The notes under the pieces are model-generated. The model had not been told where the DNA came from and made no database searches. It was given only the letters and a program-made list of their open reading frames with translations. Shown in pieces: positions 1 to 7,608 of a stretch of DNA of 12,999 nt. Both the position numbers and the translations under genes were made by a program. The stretch is from a bacterium (lineage in GTDB: Bacteria; Bacillota_I; Bacilli_A; RF39; UBA660): the NCBI GenBank assembly GCA_014845975.1, contig RKAN01000004.1:1-12999 (forward strand), written 5' to 3'. Numbering within the stretch: position 1 is the first letter of the stretch; every line of letters starts with the position of its first letter.

Positions 1-1
1 T

Positions 2-46
2 GATAAAAGGTTATTGAATATAACTTATAGTTTACAAACAGTATAG
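2..46 (+). CDS. Possible C-terminal tail of an upstream gene (partial)
   Basis: Frame 2 is open from the window edge for 14 codons (reads DKRLLNITYSLQTV) and ends at TAG 44-46, inside the left part of a possible terminator hairpin. The other two forward frames hit stops within the first 16 bases. This is too short to identify a protein. It is listed because a stop codon placed inside the terminator hairpin is also seen at the end of pyk in this window. It could be non-coding. Confidence 0.25.
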   Translation, partial: DKRLLNITYSLQTV

Positions 47-74
47 AAGTGTCAACAGATGGTCTACTGTTTTT
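36..74 (+). terminator. Possible intrinsic terminator upstream of the first glycosyltransferase gene
   Basis: AAACAGTA (36-43) is the exact reverse complement of TACTGTTT (65-72), an 8-bp stem with a loop of about 21 bases, followed by a T run ending at 74. A competing shorter stem, AACAG (54-58) with CTGTT (67-71), uses the same right arm. The large loop lowers confidence. If real, it ends transcription from the gene left of the window. Confidence 0.4.
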
Positions 75-90
75 AGAAAATGATAAAAAA

Positions 91-99
91 TGATATAAT
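91..99 (+). promoter_or_regulatory. Extended -10 promoter for the GT4 gene
   Basis: TGATATAAT fits the extended -10 form TGnTATAAT. No convincing -35 hexamer lies 16-18 bases upstream, which is usual for extended -10 promoters. The -10 box ends 18 bases before the GTG start, so transcription should begin near 106, at the edge of the Shine-Dalgarno sequence. Confidence 0.6.
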
Positions 100-116
100 G
101 AAGTAGAGGTGATATT

Positions 117-1247
117 GTGAAAAGAATAACAATTTTAGCTTTACACTTAGGATATGGTGGAATAGAAAAATGTATTTCTACTTTGGCCAATACACTTTGT
201 AAAAATTATCAAGTAAATGTTATATCTACTTATAAATTATATGAAAAACCTAGTTTTCCAATAGATGATCGTGTAAAGATAACCTATTTAATCCCAGATT
301 TAAGTCCTTCTAAAAATGAATTTATAGATTCTGTGAAGCATTTAAAGTTTATCAAAGGCTTTAAATTAGGCATTACCAATTTAAAAGTATTGTACCTTAA
401 AAAAAAGAAGATGATTGAAGCCATTAAAAATTGTGATAGTGATGTAATCATTTCAACTAGAGATATTCATAATGACTGGTTAGGAAAATATGGGAATCCA
501 AATATTTTAAAAATCGGTTGGGAACATAATCATCATAACAATGATAAAAAATATATTAATAAAATTATAAAATCAGTTAGTAAATTAGATTATTTTGTAT
601 TAGTTTCAAAAGAATTAGAAGAATTTTACCGACAAAAAGTAAAATGTAAAACAGTTTACATTCCAAATACTTTAGACTATTATCCTAAAAAAGTATCAGA
701 TTTAGAAGAAAAGAGAATTATATCTGTTGGAAGACTATCTGAAGAAAAAGGATATTTAGATTTAATTGATGTATTTTCACTTGTACATCAAGTTTATCCT
801 GATTGGAAATTAGATATTATTGGAGATGGAAATCAAAAGGAAAATATTCAAAAGAAAATAGAAGAATATGGATTAAAAGATTTCATTATATTACATGGTT
901 TTCAAAATAAGGAATATATTAATCAATTATTACAAAAGTCTTCTATTTATGTAATGTGTTCTTATACAGAGTCATTTGGAATTGTTTTATTAGAAGCATT
1001 TTCTTTTGGTATTCCTTGTGTTGCTTTTGATAGTGCAAGAGGAGCCACAGAAATCATTAGTAATAATTGGGATGGATATTTAATAAAAGATCGTAATAAA
1101 GAAATAATGGCAAAAAAAGTATGTGAATTAATCTCTAATCCAAATAGAAGAATTATTATGGGCGCAAATGGAATAAAAAAAGCAAATCAATATAGTATGG
1201 ATGAAATTAGAAAGTATTGGATACAAATCATAGAAACTGTTAAATAG
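117..1247 (+). CDS. Glycosyltransferase family 4 (GT-B fold) protein
   Basis: The 376-residue protein has the two-domain layout of retaining GT4 glycosyltransferases, which move a sugar from a nucleotide-sugar donor to a glycan or lipid-linked acceptor at the inner face of the membrane. The N-terminus has the Gly-rich loop HLGYGGIEK (10-18). The C-terminal donor-binding half has GRLSEEKG (205-212), IIGDG (234-238) and the EX7E motif with E285 and E293 in the segment ESFGIVLLE, followed by a conserved G(I)PCVAFD stretch. No membrane span is evident, so it is likely a cytosolic, membrane-associated enzyme. Translation starts at GTG 117, 3-7 bases after AGAGGTGAT (105-113). It has its own promoter and precedes a PssD/PssE pair, suggesting a capsule or exopolysaccharide pathway. 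Donor and acceptor sugars cannot be read from the sequence. Confidence 0.88.
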   Translation: MKRITILALHLGYGGIEKCISTLANTLCKNYQVNVISTYKLYEKPSFPIDDRVKITYLIPDLSPSKNEFIDSVKHLKFIKGFKLGITNLKVLYLKKKKMIEAIKNCDSDVIISTRDIHNDWLGKYGNPNILKIGWEHNHHNNDKKYINKIIKSVSKLDYFVLVSKELEEFYRQKVKCKTVYIPNTLDYYPKKVSDLEEKRIISVGRLSEEKGYLDLIDVFSLVHQVYPDWKLDIIGDGNQKENIQKKIEEYGLKDFIILHGFQNKEYINQLLQKSSIYVMCSYTESFGIVLLEAFSFGIPCVAFDSARGATEIISNNWDGYLIKDRNKEIMAKKVCELISNPNRRIIMGANGIKKANQYSMDEIRKYWIQIIETVK

Positions 1248-1281
1248 ATTTTTTTAATATCTATGATTTTATAATTCATTT

Positions 1282-1290
1282 TGGTATAAT
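1282..1290 (+). promoter_or_regulatory. Extended -10 promoter for the pssD/pssE pair
   Basis: TGGTATAAT is a perfect extended -10 box ending 18 bases before the ATG at 1308. Only about 11 bases remain for the leader after the predicted transcription start, and they are mostly the Shine-Dalgarno sequence GAGGGG (1297-1302). No clear -35 box is seen. Confidence 0.65.
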
Positions 1291-1307
1291 GAACATGAGG
1301 GGATTCT

Positions 1308-1778
1308 ATGAAAAAGGTATTATTTATTTCTAGTACAGGGGGTCATTTGACTGAATTATTACAACTAAAACCATTATTTCAAAAATATGATTCCTATATT
1401 ATGACTGAAAAGACAAAATCGAATGTCTCTTTAAAAAATGAATATGGTGATCACATGAGTTATTTGTTGTATTGTACAAAACATAGTAAATTGAAATATC
1501 CTTTTGTGCTTTTATTAAATTGTTTTATTAGTCTATATTACTTTCTAAAAATAAGACCAGTTGCTGTCGTTACAACAGGAACTCATACAGCGGGACCTAT
1601 GTGTTGTATTGCCAAAATATTTGGTGCTAAAGTTATTTTTATAGAAACATTTGCGAATATGAAAACAAGAACGGTAGCAGGTAATTTAATTTATAAGTTT
1701 GCTGATTTATTTATCGTTCAATGGGAGAGTATGCTTGAGGTTTATCCAAAAGCAGTTTATGGAGGTTGGATATTTTGA
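1308..1778 (+). CDS. pssD: PssD/Cps14F-type glycosyltransferase subunit (Alg14-like)
   Basis: This 156-residue protein matches the Alg14-like family, in which the membrane-bound subunit recruits a separate Alg13-like catalytic partner to add the second sugar of a lipid-linked repeat unit. Visible family marks are the N-terminal STGGHL loop (9-14), the TTGTHTAGP segment (89-97), FIETFAN (111-117) and the QW pair (138-139) before a short C-terminus ending GGWIF. A hydrophobic stretch at about 64-80 could sit in or on the membrane. The length is normal for the family. The stop TGA at 1776-1778 overlaps the TTG start of the next gene, so the two subunits are very probably translationally coupled. 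The sugar transferred (for example galactose or GlcNAc) cannot be deduced. Confidence 0.85.
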   Translation: MKKVLFISSTGGHLTELLQLKPLFQKYDSYIMTEKTKSNVSLKNEYGDHMSYLLYCTKHSKLKYPFVLLLNCFISLYYFLKIRPVAVVTTGTHTAGPMCCIAKIFGAKVIFIETFANMKTRTVAGNLIYKFADLFIVQWESMLEVYPKAVYGGWIF

Positions 1779-2254
1779 CGTTAGTGATATTAGGAACTCA
1801 GGATAAGGTTTTTCCTAGATTATTAGAGGCTATCGAAAAACAAATAGAACTTGGTAATTTAAAAGGTGAAGTTGTTGTTCAAGCGGGAAGTACAAAATTT
1901 GAAAGTGAATATATGAAAATATTTGATTTAATTCCAATGAAACAATTTGATGAATTACTTTCTAAAAGTGATTTAATTATTACACATGGTGGAGTAGGAA
2001 CGATTTTATCAGCACTTAGAAAAGATAAGAAAGTTATTGTGGTTCCAAGGCTTGCTAAATACCAGGAACATGAAAATGATCATCAACTAGAAATTGTAGA
2101 TTCGTTTTCAAAATTAGGTTATATTTTACCTTGCAAGGATTTAAATGAATTATCTGGTGTATTAGAACAAGTAAAAAAATTTAAACCTAAAAAGTATGTT
2201 TCTGATAACCATAAAATGTTAAATTTAATTGAAGATTATATAGATAACATATAG
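1775..2254 (+). CDS. pssE: PssE/Cps14G-type glycosyltransferase catalytic subunit (Alg13-like)
   Basis: A 159-residue Alg13/MurG-C-terminal-like protein carrying the nucleotide-sugar binding half of the PssD/PssE enzyme. It begins MTLVILGTQ, matching the family's usual start just before the first beta strand. It contains the HGGVGT loop (71-76) and a PR-x3-YQEHENDHQ segment (91-104), which is the family's donor-binding region. I place the start at TTG 1775: GGAGG (1761-1765) is nine bases upstream, and TTGA overlaps the TGA stop of pssD. The in-frame TTG at 1766 abuts that Shine-Dalgarno site and cannot be used with it. It should work as a heterodimer with the preceding protein at the cytoplasmic membrane face. 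Confidence 0.85.
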   Translation: MTLVILGTQDKVFPRLLEAIEKQIELGNLKGEVVVQAGSTKFESEYMKIFDLIPMKQFDELLSKSDLIITHGGVGTILSALRKDKKVIVVPRLAKYQEHENDHQLEIVDSFSKLGYILPCKDLNELSGVLEQVKKFKPKKYVSDNHKMLNLIEDYIDNI

Positions 2255-2262
2255 GGGGATTT

Positions 2263-2731
2263 ATGAAAAAAGACTTAAAATTAGCGAAGTGATTCAATTG
2301 ATATAGTTTATAAATCTTATATTGATGAAAGTGAACGTTTTCACTCTGTAATTTTAAAAGAATATATTAAGAAATATTATCCAGATGCATTTATAAATAA
2401 AAGCGTTGATTTGGATAATGCCAATGCTATATCACTTTTTTTAAGAGAACAAGGAAATATTGTTTTCTTGAATGATACAACTTATCAAAATGGAGTTCCC
2501 GATCCACATGGAAAAACAGGGATTGTCATTATGCCAGATTTTATGTTGGAATCACAAAAAGATGCTTTACTGGAATTGAGTGATGAAATAAAGGATTATG
2601 ATGGATTACAAATTTGGCACAATTTTGAGACACATGATAGTTGTAAAATGATGTTTACAAAAACAAAGGAACAAGTAAAAACAATTATTCCTTATTGTAT
2701 TGAAGAATTTGTAAATCATAAAATAAAATAA
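2263..2731 (+). pseudogene. Unrecognised small protein gene with an apparent +1 frameshift near its start
   Basis: An excellent start signal (GGGGGA at 2254-2259, ATG at 2263) opens a frame reading MKKDLKLAK, then TGA at 2290-2292. The +1 frame, open from 2285, continues DSIDIVYKSYIDE and runs to TAA 2729-2731. Skipping one base between 2285 and 2290 gives one 155-residue protein. Inside that continuous frame the only conventional start is TTG 2411, which has no Shine-Dalgarno site and would discard about 40 plausible residues. I do not recognise the family. The protein is soluble-looking, with an acidic and aromatic middle (DYDGLQIWHNFE) and no membrane span. It follows pssE by 8 bases and precedes pcrA. 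It could be a decayed gene, a sequencing or assembly error in a short run, or less likely a recoded gene. Confidence 0.6.
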
Positions 2732-2734
2732 TTT

Positions 2735-2743
2735 AAAGGAGGT
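2735..2743 (+). promoter_or_regulatory. Strong Shine-Dalgarno site of pcrA
   Basis: AAAGGAGGT is a near-perfect anti-16S match seven bases before ATG 2751, fixing the pcrA start. No promoter is obvious in the short gap before it, so pcrA may be read through from the upstream genes. Confidence 0.8.
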
Positions 2744-2750
2744 ATGTTAC

Positions 2751-4826
2751 ATGTTAGAAGGATTAAATGAAAAACAAAAAGAAGCAGTTGTAACTACAGA
2801 AGGTCCTGTTTTGGTTTTAGCTGGAGCAGGTTCAGGAAAAACAAAAGTATTAACTACTAGGATTGCTTATTTAATTCAAGAAAAAAATATATCTCCTTTT
2901 CATATCTTAGCCATTACTTTTACGAATAAGGCTGCGAAAGAAATGAAAGAAAGAGTTGTGAAAATATTAGGTAGTATTGGACAAGATATGCAAATATCAA
3001 CATTTCACTCTTTTGGACTTTATATTCTTCGTAAGAATTATGAATTATTAGGATATCATTCTAATTTTACAATATTAGATAGTGATGATAGTTTAACTGT
3101 AATAAAAAAAATATTAAAAGAAATGAATTTAGATCCCAAATTTTATAATCCAAAAGCAATTCGAAATAGTATTAGTGGCGCTAAAAATGAATTAATAGAA
3201 CCTCATGAATATTCGAAATATACAGGAAATGATTTTGAAGAGAAAGTATTAATGGTATATGAAAAATATCAAGAACGTTTAAAAAGAAATAATTCTTTAG
3301 ATTTTGATGATTTATTAATGCAACCAATCTTATTATTTAAGAATCATCCAGAAGTTTTAAAAGAGTATCAAGAGCGTTTCCAGTATATATTGGTAGATGA
3401 ATATCAAGATACAAATGAGGCCCAATATATTTTAATTAAAATGATGAGTGCAAAATATCGTAATATTTGTGTGGTTGGTGATAATGATCAAGCAATTTAT
3501 TCTTGGCGTGGTTCTAATTATCGTAACATTTTAAATTTTGAAAAAGATTATAAGGAAGCAAAAACAATTTTTTTAGAAGAAAATTATCGCTCTACTAAAA
3601 CTATATTAGAAGCGGCTAATTCTGTAATTCAACATAATAAGGAAAGAAAAGATAAAAATTTATGGACAAGCAATGAAGACGGTATAAAGATTAATTATCA
3701 TCGTTCGGAAAGTGAAAAAGATGAAGCTTTTTATGTAATTACGGAAATTAAAAAACTAATAAATAAGGGAGAAAGGCCAGAAGATATTGCTGTTTTATAT
3801 CGTACAAATGCTCAATCTAGAGCAATTGAAGATGTATTGTTAAGAGAAAATATTCCTTATAAAGTAATTGGTAGTTTTTATTTCTATAATCGAAAAGAAA
3901 TTAAAGATTTAATCAGTTACTTAAAACTAATTTATAATGAATATGATGATACTAGTTTACTACGTGTCATTAATGTCCCAAAAAGAGGAATTGGCTTAAA
4001 AACAATTGAATCTTTAGCCACAAAGGCTGTTACGAATCAGAAATCTATTTATGAAGTAATTGATAGTGGAAAAGAATTAAAATTTAAAGAGATGATTGAG
4101 TCTTTAAGACAAGAATCAGAGAATTTATCTCTTACAGAATTAGTAGAACTTGTTTTAGATAAAACAGGTATGAAACAAGAATTAATTCAAGAAAAATCCT
4201 TAGAGGCTGATATTCGTCTTGAAAATTTGGAAGAATTTAAAACTATTACAAGAAACTTTGAAGAGAGAAATGGAATTATTTCTTTAGAAGAATTTTTATC
4301 TGAAATCTCATTGGTTTCTGATATTGAGGAACATAAAGATAATAAACATGTAGTGACTTTGATGACGATTCATTCTGCTAAAGGCTTAGAATTTGAAAAT
4401 GTATTTATTGTAGGATTAGAAGAGGGCATATTTCCTCATCGAAATTCCTTTGATTCTATAGAACAAATGGAAGAAGAACGAAGACTATGTTACGTTGCTA
4501 TTACTAGGGCTAAGAGAAATCTTTATTTAGTAAATGCAAGAAGAAGAATGATTTTTGGTGATTCTGCGTGTAATCCACCAAGTAGATTTTTAGAGGAAAT
4601 TGATAAAAAATGCTTAAATATTGAAGATAATGATCAAAAATTTGACAAAGATGCTATGATTGATGATACAATAGAATATAAGATTGGTGATCGTATACTT
4701 CATGAAGTATATGGAGAAGGTATTATAGTGTCTATGGACAAAAGTATTTTAACAGTGGCTTTTCCACATCCTCATGAAATTAAAAAATTAATGAAAGGTC
4801 ATAAATCGTTTAAAAAAATTAGTTAG
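2751..4826 (+). CDS. pcrA: ATP-dependent DNA helicase PcrA (UvrD/Rep superfamily 1A)
   Basis: This 691-residue 3'-to-5' helicase unwinds DNA in nucleotide excision repair, clears RecA filaments and supports rolling-circle plasmid replication. All core motifs are visible: Q-motif LNEKQKEAV (5-13), Walker A AGAGSGKT (24-31), Ia TFTNKAA (56-62), Walker B VDEYQDTN (215-222), III VVGDNDQAIYSWRG (241-254), IV ENYRST (277-282), V TIHSAKGLEFE (539-549) and VI RRLCYVAITRAKR (577-589). The C-terminus (about 643-691) carries the GDRILHEVYGEG tudor-like module typical of Firmicute PcrA, which contacts RNA polymerase or partner proteins and separates it from Rep. The length is slightly under the roughly 720-740 residues usual for Bacillus PcrA, with a shorter linker before the tudor module. 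In many Firmicutes pcrA sits directly before ligA; here about 4.3 kb containing pilin-like genes and pyk separates them. Confidence 0.97.
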   Translation: MLEGLNEKQKEAVVTTEGPVLVLAGAGSGKTKVLTTRIAYLIQEKNISPFHILAITFTNKAAKEMKERVVKILGSIGQDMQISTFHSFGLYILRKNYELLGYHSNFTILDSDDSLTVIKKILKEMNLDPKFYNPKAIRNSISGAKNELIEPHEYSKYTGNDFEEKVLMVYEKYQERLKRNNSLDFDDLLMQPILLFKNHPEVLKEYQERFQYILVDEYQDTNEAQYILIKMMSAKYRNICVVGDNDQAIYSWRGSNYRNILNFEKDYKEAKTIFLEENYRSTKTILEAANSVIQHNKERKDKNLWTSNEDGIKINYHRSESEKDEAFYVITEIKKLINKGERPEDIAVLYRTNAQSRAIEDVLLRENIPYKVIGSFYFYNRKEIKDLISYLKLIYNEYDDTSLLRVINVPKRGIGLKTIESLATKAVTNQKSIYEVIDSGKELKFKEMIESLRQESENLSLTELVELVLDKTGMKQELIQEKSLEADIRLENLEEFKTITRNFEERNGIISLEEFLSEISLVSDIEEHKDNKHVVTLMTIHSAKGLEFENVFIVGLEEGIFPHRNSFDSIEQMEEERRLCYVAITRAKRNLYLVNARRRMIFGDSACNPPSRFLEEIDKKCLNIEDNDQKFDKDAMIDDTIEYKIGDRILHEVYGEGIIVSMDKSILTVAFPHPHEIKKLMKGHKSFKKIS

Positions 4827-4857
4827 AATATAAGTTGATTAAATGGAAGGTGATTGA

Positions 4858-5016
4858 ATGAGTGAAGTTCTCGAATGGATAAAAAATTTGCCAGAAAATT
4901 TTAAAGATTTTATTATTGATAATGGAAGAAATCCCATTCTTTGGATCCTATTATTTTTTACTGGTATGTTAGTTTTTTTCCTTACTTATAATGCTTTAAA
5001 TAAAAATAAGCAATAA
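4858..5016 (+). CDS. Small single-span membrane protein, 52 residues
   Basis: This short gene begins at ATG 4858, preceded by AAGGTGAT (4847-4854), and ends TAA 5014-5016. The product starts MSEVLEWIKNLPENF, a likely amphipathic helix, followed by about 20 hydrophobic residues (roughly PILWILLFFTGMLVFFLTY, residues 27-45) and a Lys/Asn-rich tail, so one membrane helix with the charged tail probably in the cytoplasm. The family is not recognised. It lies 31 bases after pcrA and just before a terminator, so it is probably co-transcribed with pcrA. The strong start signal and clean hydrophobic pattern argue that it is a real gene. Confidence 0.72.
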   Translation: MSEVLEWIKNLPENFKDFIIDNGRNPILWILLFFTGMLVFFLTYNALNKNKQ

Positions 5017-5019
5017 TAT

Positions 5020-5049
5020 AAAGAGTGCTTTTAAAAAGCTCTTTTTTTT
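5020..5049 (+). terminator. Intrinsic terminator after pcrA and the small membrane protein gene
   Basis: AAAGAG (5020-5025) pairs with CTCTTT (5039-5044), with a few extra inner pairs, and a run of eight T follows (5042-5049). The last T of the run is also the T of the TG element of the next promoter, so terminator and promoter overlap by one base. Confidence 0.75.
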
Positions 5050-5057
5050 GTTATAAT
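5049..5057 (+). promoter_or_regulatory. Extended -10 promoter of the prepilin-like surface protein
   Basis: TGTTATAAT fits TGnTATAAT and ends 21 bases before ATG 5078. The Shine-Dalgarno sequence AGAGGA (5065-5070) follows almost at once. The whole block is repeated at 7104-7145, where the TG has become CG. Confidence 0.6.
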
Positions 5058-5077
5058 TTAAGTTAGAGGATGATAGA

Positions 5078-7069
5078 ATGAAGAATAAAGGATTTGTATT
5101 ATTAGAAACATTAGTTGCCAGCACATTTATTCTAGGAGTAATGATTTTTTTGTTTATCCAATTTTCTTCTATTAAAAGATCATATGAAACAAGTTTTCAT
5201 TATAATACAGTACCGGGTTTATATCATGCAAAAGAATTTGCCAATTTTCTAAAATGGGATGGTTATTTAACTATTGATGATCAATTAACGAATTCAACAA
5301 AAGGTTATGTGGATATTACCAATTGTTTATATTCAGGTTCTTTGTGTAAACAATTAGTAGTTGATATGAAAGCAAAAAAGATATTATATGTAGGAGAAAA
5401 CATCTCTAACTTAAAGAATAATTTATCAACCTCAAATTATAATAAAGATGTTTTTAGTGAAAGCTTGAAGCGTTTTATTTTACAAATGAATTCAGTAGAA
5501 TCAAATGGAAGAAGTAGAATTATTGTAGAGTATAAAGATAACACTTATGCAACTGTATTAATTGATTTATCTGATATGAATGATGTGAGAGCGGAATATA
5601 AAATTAATTATTATTTAATGAATGTAAATGGAAATGGTTATTCATTGAAAGAAACCGAAACTTATACTGACCAAGTTTATTCTAAAGTTTCACCGAATCC
5701 AAAGCAATATGAAGGATTTACATCTCCTTCTCTTCAAACATTAGTGGTAGATCCTAAAGGAATCTCGGAATTAAATTATTATTATACGAGAAATCAATAT
5801 AATTTTATTTTAAAAACAGGTACTGGAACAACAACTACTGGCTCAACTTCTAGTGGAAAATATTATTATGGAACTAAAATTAGTTTGAAAGCAACTACAG
5901 CTACTGGATATACTTGGTCAAAATGGGTAAGTAATTCTTCTAAGGTTACTAATATTACAGCGATAAATTCTAATTTCACAATGCCAGCTAGTGATATAGA
6001 GGTTACTTCTACGGCTACTCTTAATACACATCAATTAATTTTTAATGCTAATGGCGGAAATGTAAGCATCGATAATAAATCTCTTGATTATGGAACACAA
6101 TATGGGGAACTTCCTACTCCTAATCGAACAGGTTATACATTTTTAGGATGGTTTACTTCTTTGAGTGGTGGCGATTTAGTTACGAATACTATGATTATGC
6201 AAGATGAGGACGTAACGATTTATGCTCATTGGAGTCCAAATTATGTCGAAGTTAATATAACAAATTTTTATGGAATTTATGATGGATCTCCCCACACTGG
6301 ATTTATTTCTACAACAATGAGTGATGTTAAAATTGCTTATGGAACAAATGAAGGAAATTATAATTTAGGAACTCTTCCAACTTATACAAATGCTGGTACA
6401 TATGTAGTATATTGGAAGGCAACTCAACCTAACTGTTTACCAACAACGGGGTATCTTACTATTAAAATAGAAAAAGCAATTCCATATTTTAAGTTGGATA
6501 CAACAAATGGTTATATTAAAGTTTTGACAAACAGCGATGGTAATATAGAAGCGATTAGTCAAAATACATCTATAGTTGATAGAGTATATAAAACTAGTAA
6601 TGAATTTAGAATTTTACCTAAAAATTTTGGTGATTTTGGTGATGTAAATATTGATGTAATAATTAGTGAATCTACGAATTATCATTCAATTAGTGATAGT
6701 GTTAAAGTAAATGTAAGTAAACGATTAATTCCTAGTAATTTAAACTATTTAGATCCTTCTGGAAAATATAAATATGGTTATTTAAATCCTAGTGGTACTT
6801 ATATAGAAGATTATGATTCTATGTGGAGAGTTACTAACGATATTTATATTTCAGAAAGTGGTTACTATTATATGTATGGTTATACTGGAGTTGTTCCTCG
6901 AACTTGTCTTTATAATAATCCAAATGGTTTAAGTCTTTATCAATCATTTACTTCAACAGACGGTTATTCCCTTTATATACCTTCTGGAAAATATTTAAGA
7001 TTATGTGTATTAGTTGGATATGGTGGTAGTTTAGATGCTCTTGATTTAAGAAAGATTACTTTTAAATAA
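5078..7069 (+). CDS. Prepilin-like surface protein with MucBP/InlB-type repeats and Ig-like domains
   Basis: This 663-residue protein opens with a class III/IV prepilin signal: KNKG|FVLLE gives cleavage after G5 and Glu at +5 (E10), followed by a hydrophobic helix to about residue 29. A pilin-like globular region follows to about 170. Residues about 171-240 look like a MucBP or InlB-linker unit (YKINYYLMN...YYTRNQY). Residues 241-316 form a 'GYTWSKWV' bacterial repeat. Residues 318-386 are a canonical InlB B-repeat (Listeria-Bacteroides type: FNANGG, GYTFLGWFT, TIYAHWS). Residues 389-465 resemble an MBG/YDG-type Ig-like domain (YDGSPHTG, AGTYVVYWKA). Then come further beta-rich domains with an aromatic C-terminus. 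There is no LPXTG motif and no C-terminal anchor, so the N-terminal helix would hold it at the membrane or in a pilus-like fibre. Likely an adhesin; no ligand can be named. Start supported by AGAGGA 8 bases upstream. Confidence 0.8.
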   Translation: MKNKGFVLLETLVASTFILGVMIFLFIQFSSIKRSYETSFHYNTVPGLYHAKEFANFLKWDGYLTIDDQLTNSTKGYVDITNCLYSGSLCKQLVVDMKAKKILYVGENISNLKNNLSTSNYNKDVFSESLKRFILQMNSVESNGRSRIIVEYKDNTYATVLIDLSDMNDVRAEYKINYYLMNVNGNGYSLKETETYTDQVYSKVSPNPKQYEGFTSPSLQTLVVDPKGISELNYYYTRNQYNFILKTGTGTTTTGSTSSGKYYYGTKISLKATTATGYTWSKWVSNSSKVTNITAINSNFTMPASDIEVTSTATLNTHQLIFNANGGNVSIDNKSLDYGTQYGELPTPNRTGYTFLGWFTSLSGGDLVTNTMIMQDEDVTIYAHWSPNYVEVNITNFYGIYDGSPHTGFISTTMSDVKIAYGTNEGNYNLGTLPTYTNAGTYVVYWKATQPNCLPTTGYLTIKIEKAIPYFKLDTTNGYIKVLTNSDGNIEAISQNTSIVDRVYKTSNEFRILPKNFGDFGDVNIDVIISESTNYHSISDSVKVNVSKRLIPSNLNYLDPSGKYKYGYLNPSGTYIEDYDSMWRVTNDIYISESGYYYMYGYTGVVPRTCLYNNPNGLSLYQSFTSTDGYSLYIPSGKYLRLCVLVGYGGSLDALDLRKITFK

Positions 7070-7103
7070 CCAATTGTAAAAAAATGATTTAATATTTATA
7101 TTA

Positions 7104-7145
7104 CTTTAAAAAGCTCTTTTCGTTATAATTTAAGTTAGAGATGAT
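7104..7145 (+). repeat. Second copy of the 5027-5075 promoter and ribosome-binding segment
   Basis: This block matches 5027-5075 almost base for base: half terminator (AAAAAGCTCTTTT), GTTATAATTTAAGTTAGAG, then ATGATA. It differs by single-base indels, a shortened T run, loss of one G in the Shine-Dalgarno sequence, and T-to-C in the extended -10 TG. The left arm of the terminator hairpin is absent. Similarity stops just where the start codon of the first copy would be. Confidence 0.8.
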
Positions 7146-7568
7146 ATTTCTGGAGTCGTTGTATACTATTGGGGAGATTCTATTCCAAATGCTAATTCAG
7201 GATGGATATCTTCAAATGGTGGTAATATTGATGTAAGTTTTTATCTTGAAAGAAGACAAAATTATGATCAACGGGGAAATAAGTATTTTGGTGTAAAAGA
7301 TGCTTGTGGTAATATCAATTATACTGAATTTAAATGGCTAATGACTTGGTATGATGGTAGTACAGGTTGGGGTATACAAATTCCAACAGATGGTTTAAAT
7401 TACTATGTATCTGGAGAAAATCATTGGGGAACAATCTGGATAAAAGATGCAAGTAGAAGTACAAAATTGGCTGAATTTCGAGCAAATAGTGGAGCATCTG
7501 GAAAACAGGATGGTAATACTAGTGTTTGGATTGGATGGGAAGCATTTGCATTTGCTGCTTGGAATTAG
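7134..7568 (+). pseudogene. Truncated 3' remnant of a second surface-protein gene
   Basis: From the stop at 7131-7133 one frame stays open to TAG 7566-7568 (144 codons). It has no ATG, GTG or TTG start near the ribosome-binding remnant; the first ATG in frame is at 7341, lies mid-domain and has no Shine-Dalgarno site. The residues before 7341 are protein-like: VVVYYWGDS (from about 7155) and YFGVKDACGNI (ending near 7320), a pattern of Ig-like surface repeats that end in a 'KDxxGNI' strand. The rest, WYDGSTGWG to WIGWEAFAFAAWN, is Trp/Gly-rich and unrecognised; it is not similar to the C-terminus of the protein encoded at 5078-7069. The most economical reading is a tandem paralogue that lost its prepilin N-terminus by deletion. 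A silent recombination cassette is a less likely option. Confidence 0.65.
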
Positions 7569-7573
7569 ACAAT

Positions 7574-7608
7574 AAATTCATAAAAATTCATAAAAATTCA
7601 TAAAAAAA
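7574..7608. repeat. Three tandem 10-bp repeats (AATTCATAAA)
   Basis: TTCA recurs at 7577, 7587 and 7597 with identical flanks, an exact 10-bp period. The repeat puts an A-tract on the same helical face each turn and merges with further A-runs up to the pyk promoter. Confidence 0.8.

Noticed and set aside
1244..1264. Hairpin ATAGAT/ATCTAT overlapping the stop of the first glycosyltransferase as a terminator
   Set aside because: Six AT-rich pairs around a T-rich loop and only a short T stretch afterwards; too weak to call.
1776..2292. TGA read as tryptophan (Mycoplasma code)
   Set aside because: Tryptophan is encoded by TGG throughout, no long gene has internal TGA, and reading TGA 2290 as Trp leads to another stop within a few codons.
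7141..7236. ATG-initiated frame right after the duplicated ribosome-binding remnant
   Set aside because: It reads about 31 low-complexity codons in a different frame from the protein-like remnant and ends at TAA; it looks accidental.
7341..7568. Intact 75-residue gene starting at ATG 7341
   Set aside because: There is no Shine-Dalgarno site, and the same frame is protein-like for about 65 codons before it, so this is the tail of a larger broken frame.
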